Part shown: positions 62,173-64,000 of the stretch, in pieces
Layout: each line of letters opens with the position of its first letter
How positions within the stretch are numbered: position 1 is the first letter of the stretch
Assembly (NCBI GenBank): GCA_019720755.1
Contig: CP081303.1
Coordinates: 3,809,501-3,873,500 of the forward strand
From: Prolixibacteraceae bacterium
Lineage (GTDB): Bacteria; Bacteroidota; Bacteroidia; Bacteroidales; Prolixibacteraceae
DNA length: 64,000 nt
Direction of reading: 5' to 3'
Position numbers and translations under genes: made by a program
The notes under the pieces: generated by a model
What the model saw: only the letters and a program-made list of their open reading frames with translations
Told to the model about the DNA's origin: nothing
Database searches by the model: none

Positions 62173-62647
62173 TCTTCCAATGTATATATCCTTTCAATGC
62201 TTTATCGTCCACAAATGCATCAAAAATAATGGTATTGTTTTTAAAAGTCGTTATTGTTCCTTTCTGTACTATCATCTCATTTCCATGAAAAAAGAACTCT
62301 AGTATTAGATCTCCTTTCTCTTTACTTGGCTTCTTCTTACTTCCATAGGTTTTTAGTAATCTTAACCCATGTTTTTCTGGTAGGTTGTAAATCTTTACAG
62401 TATAATTAGGAGTGACTACTTCTAATTCATTTTTTATTCCTTTGGCAGATACATCGTCTCCATTTCTGATCGCAACCACCCCATGTTTTGTTTCAAAACG
62501 AAGGCCATTGTAACAAATAGTATAATCGTCTTTCCCTTTAGAAGAGTTGCATTCTTTAGAGGGCGTATTATTATCGACCTCTATTTTCTCTTTTCCGCAT
62601 GAAATAAGTAGAAACAACAATAAAAACTTCAATAAATATCGGCTCAT
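62153..62647 (-). CDS. small lipoprotein of unknown function
   Basis: A 164-residue lipoprotein with signal LLKFLLLFLLISCGKEK (lipobox cysteine at about residue 17), followed by an all-beta domain rich in Lys and Gly (ITTFKNNTIIFDAFVDDKALKGYIHW near the end). I do not recognise the family. It is convergent with the GH130 gene and divergent from DUF819, so it is a single gene; no link to the mannosidase operon is evident. Confidence 0.65.
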   Translation of the reverse strand: MSRYLLKFLLLFLLISCGKEKIEVDNNTPSKECNSSKGKDDYTICYNGLRFETKHGVVAIRNGDDVSAKGIKNELEVVTPNYTVKIYNLPEKHGLRLLKTYGSKKKPSKEKGDLILEFFFHGNEMIVQKGTITTFKNNTIIFDAFVDDKALKGYIHWKKREGDK

Positions 62648-62729
62648 AGTTCAAATGAATTAATATATTTCGAAAGCAGTAATTATGTAAAGTTATGTAA
62701 ATTAAAATAAATTTTCATTATCACATTGC

Positions 62730-62737
62730 TACTTTTG
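62730..62737 (+). promoter_or_regulatory. -7 promoter element TACTTTTG of the DUF819 gene
   Basis: An exact TAnnTTTG match 20 bases before the ATG. Confidence 0.55.
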
Positions 62738-62757
62738 TTGTTTCAAGTATTAATAAA

Positions 62758-63900
62758 ATGAGGCCTTCAATGATCTTTTCACTCTATATATCTCTATACC
62801 TTACTTTACCATTCATAATTGAATATATTACGGCAAAAATTAAGTTTTTTCAAAAAATTGGTCCCATAGCACTTGCATATATAATCGGCATCATGTTACA
62901 CTTGTTAATACCTATAAATTATGATGAATTTTATCACACACAAGAGACCATGTCTTCAATTTTAATCTTAATAGCCATGCCACTACTCCTTTTCTCGATA
63001 GATTTAAAAAAGGAGATACAGAGAAACAAAAGTGTTTTACTAAGTTTTATGATTGGAATATCCTGCCTGTTTGTCGCAGTAATTTCAGGAGTCATACTAT
63101 TTAAAGATCGCATAATCAACATACATGATCTTTCAGGGATGGTCACAGGACTGTACTCTGGAGGCACTCCGAACTTAGCCTCAATGAAAGAAGCGCTCCA
63201 AATAGAACCAGACAGCTTTTTGATTGTACACAGTCTTGATTTTCTAATAGGATCCCCTTTGCTTTTTTTCTTTATGACAATAGCAGCCCGATTATTTCGC
63301 AACTTTCTTCCTGTTAAAGAGGTTCAAGAAACAGATCCATCAATAGAGAACAGAGAGAGCTTATTTGTTATTAAAAAAGATGTATATAAGGGGATTGGTA
63401 TTTCTGTAGCAATTGTATTAATTAGTATTGTAATTGGACAACAGTTTCAAGAGAGACTCCAACCAATTTTAATTATCCTATTGAATACCACCTTAGCAAT
63501 CGTAGCATCATCAATAAAGAGAGTTAACTCTCTTAGAGGTAACTACCGCATGGGTAATATTTTTATCATTGGCTTTTCACTAGTTTTAGCAAACATGGCT
63601 GATTTTTCAAAATTCTCATGGGGAAATAACTTTTTTACTTTTCTTTTCATGCTTTGGGTAATAATATTATCCTTCATATTACATCTTTTAGTTGCTAAGA
63701 TATTTAAGCGAGATGCGGACCAAACATTGATTGCGATGGTTGCTTTATACTACTCTCCAGCTTTTGTTCCAGTTGTATCTTCCTCTATAAAGAATAGATC
63801 TATCTTGGTTTTTGGTATTATTATCGGAATGCTCGGTTTTACATTCGGCAATTATATTGGCATCATTATGTACTACCTAACACAAATAATAATCGAGTAG
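62758..63900 (+). CDS. DUF819 family membrane protein
   Basis: A 380-residue integral membrane protein with about ten spans, matching DUF819 proteins. ILIAMPLLLFSIDLKKEI, the LSGMVTGLYSGGTPNLASMKEAL block (the most conserved part) and a repeated second half (VALYYSPAFVPVVSSSIKNRSILVFGIIIGMLGF) suggest a transporter with inverted repeats. The substrate is unknown. Its TAG stop at 63898-63900 touches the 3' end of a group II intron on the other strand; it is unclear whether the C-terminal residues are native. Confidence 0.85.
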   Translation: MRPSMIFSLYISLYLTLPFIIEYITAKIKFFQKIGPIALAYIIGIMLHLLIPINYDEFYHTQETMSSILILIAMPLLLFSIDLKKEIQRNKSVLLSFMIGISCLFVAVISGVILFKDRIINIHDLSGMVTGLYSGGTPNLASMKEALQIEPDSFLIVHSLDFLIGSPLLFFFMTIAARLFRNFLPVKEVQETDPSIENRESLFVIKKDVYKGIGISVAIVLISIVIGQQFQERLQPILIILLNTTLAIVASSIKRVNSLRGNYRMGNIFIIGFSLVLANMADFSKFSWGNNFFTFLFMLWVIILSFILHLLVAKIFKRDADQTLIAMVALYYSPAFVPVVSSSIKNRSILVFGIIIGMLGFTFGNYIGIIMYYLTQIIIE

Positions 63901-64000
63901 GTAGGGGGATTACTCCCCCTACCTCTCACACCACCGTACATACTCTCGTATACGGCGGTTTCAATTAACTCTGAACTTTTCGTAGTTTATCGACATATTG
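63900..64000 (-). mobile_element. 3' end of a group II intron (domains V and VI), partial
   Basis: Read on the minus strand, the sequence shows a domain V hairpin. ACCGCCGTA pairs with TACGGTGGT, a 2-base bulge follows, and TAC-GAGA-GTA closes with a GNRA loop. The CGC at the catalytic-triad position is what class C introns carry. A domain VI-like 9-bp hairpin follows (63900-63923, GGTAGGGGG with CCCCCTACC). Before domain V the minus strand reads QYVDKLRKVQS and stop (63965-64000), which could be the end of the intron reverse transcriptase. The rest lies beyond the window. Confidence 0.72.

Overview
This window is AT-rich bacterial DNA from a member of the Bacteroidota, most likely a marine, polysaccharide-degrading lineage of the Marinilabiliales/Prolixibacteraceae kind (the phylum is well supported, the finer placement is inference). 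The grounds are TAnnTTTG -7 promoter elements ahead of many genes, a PorZ-type component of the type IX secretion system, SPOR lipoproteins, a TonB-dependent receptor paired with a lipoprotein, and GH92/GH130 mannose-glycan enzymes.

Region 1 (1-10218) is the end of a surface-polysaccharide locus, all on the + strand. It holds a CDP-ribitol synthase fusion (cut by the window start) and a polyol-phosphate transferase. A tight CDP-3,6-dideoxyhexose operon follows (rfbH, rfbF, rfbG, a 3,5-epimerase-like protein and a reductase), in the order expected for a CDP-ascarylose-type sugar but without the E3 reductase. Two glycosyltransferases close the locus; the second carries a G10 tract near its start and may be phase variable.

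Region 2 (10.5-27 kb) mixes housekeeping genes (pyrH, frr, ilvE, nadA) with surface and transport genes. These are a SPOR lipoprotein, a leucine-rich L-domain-like lipoprotein, a Crp/Fnr-type regulator next to a TolC-HlyD-EmrB efflux operon with an FNR-like palindrome, a patatin-like phospholipase, and a TonB receptor with a repeat-containing lipoprotein.

Region 3 (27.3-37.5 kb) holds typA, then a PadR-PspC-DUF4252-PspC envelope-stress-like cluster with a candidate PadR operator. After it come rdgB, porZ, recO and an aminotransferase-fold protein whose PLP-binding lysine is replaced by proline.

Region 4 (37.5-41.1 kb) is a 2.9 kb island at the 3' end of a tRNA-Arg(CCT) gene. It is bordered by a 46-bp exact direct repeat. 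It contains a complete ISAs1-family element with a 10-bp target duplication, sitting inside the remnant of an IS3-type transposase gene, and a two-gene Panacea(DUF4065)/unknown unit that looks like a toxin-antitoxin system. There is no integrase. A run of 11-bp tandem repeats lies just beyond.

Region 5 (41-55 kb) has an outer-membrane beta-barrel receptor, a ThrE-like exporter, trpS, DUF2797 and DCC-family proteins, and a NifA-like sigma-54 activator. The activator is followed by a small secreted protein whose upstream region carries a convincing -24/-12 sigma-54 promoter and three copies of a 16-bp near-palindrome. Then come a LolE-like permease, a methyltransferase, rbfA, a DedA/YqaA protein and two unknowns.

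Region 6 (55.3-64 kb) is a mannose-glycan unit (GH92, GH92, MFS transporter, GH130) without SusC/SusD, then a lipoprotein and a DUF819 membrane protein. The last 100 bases are the 3' end of a group II intron on the - strand, touching the DUF819 stop codon.
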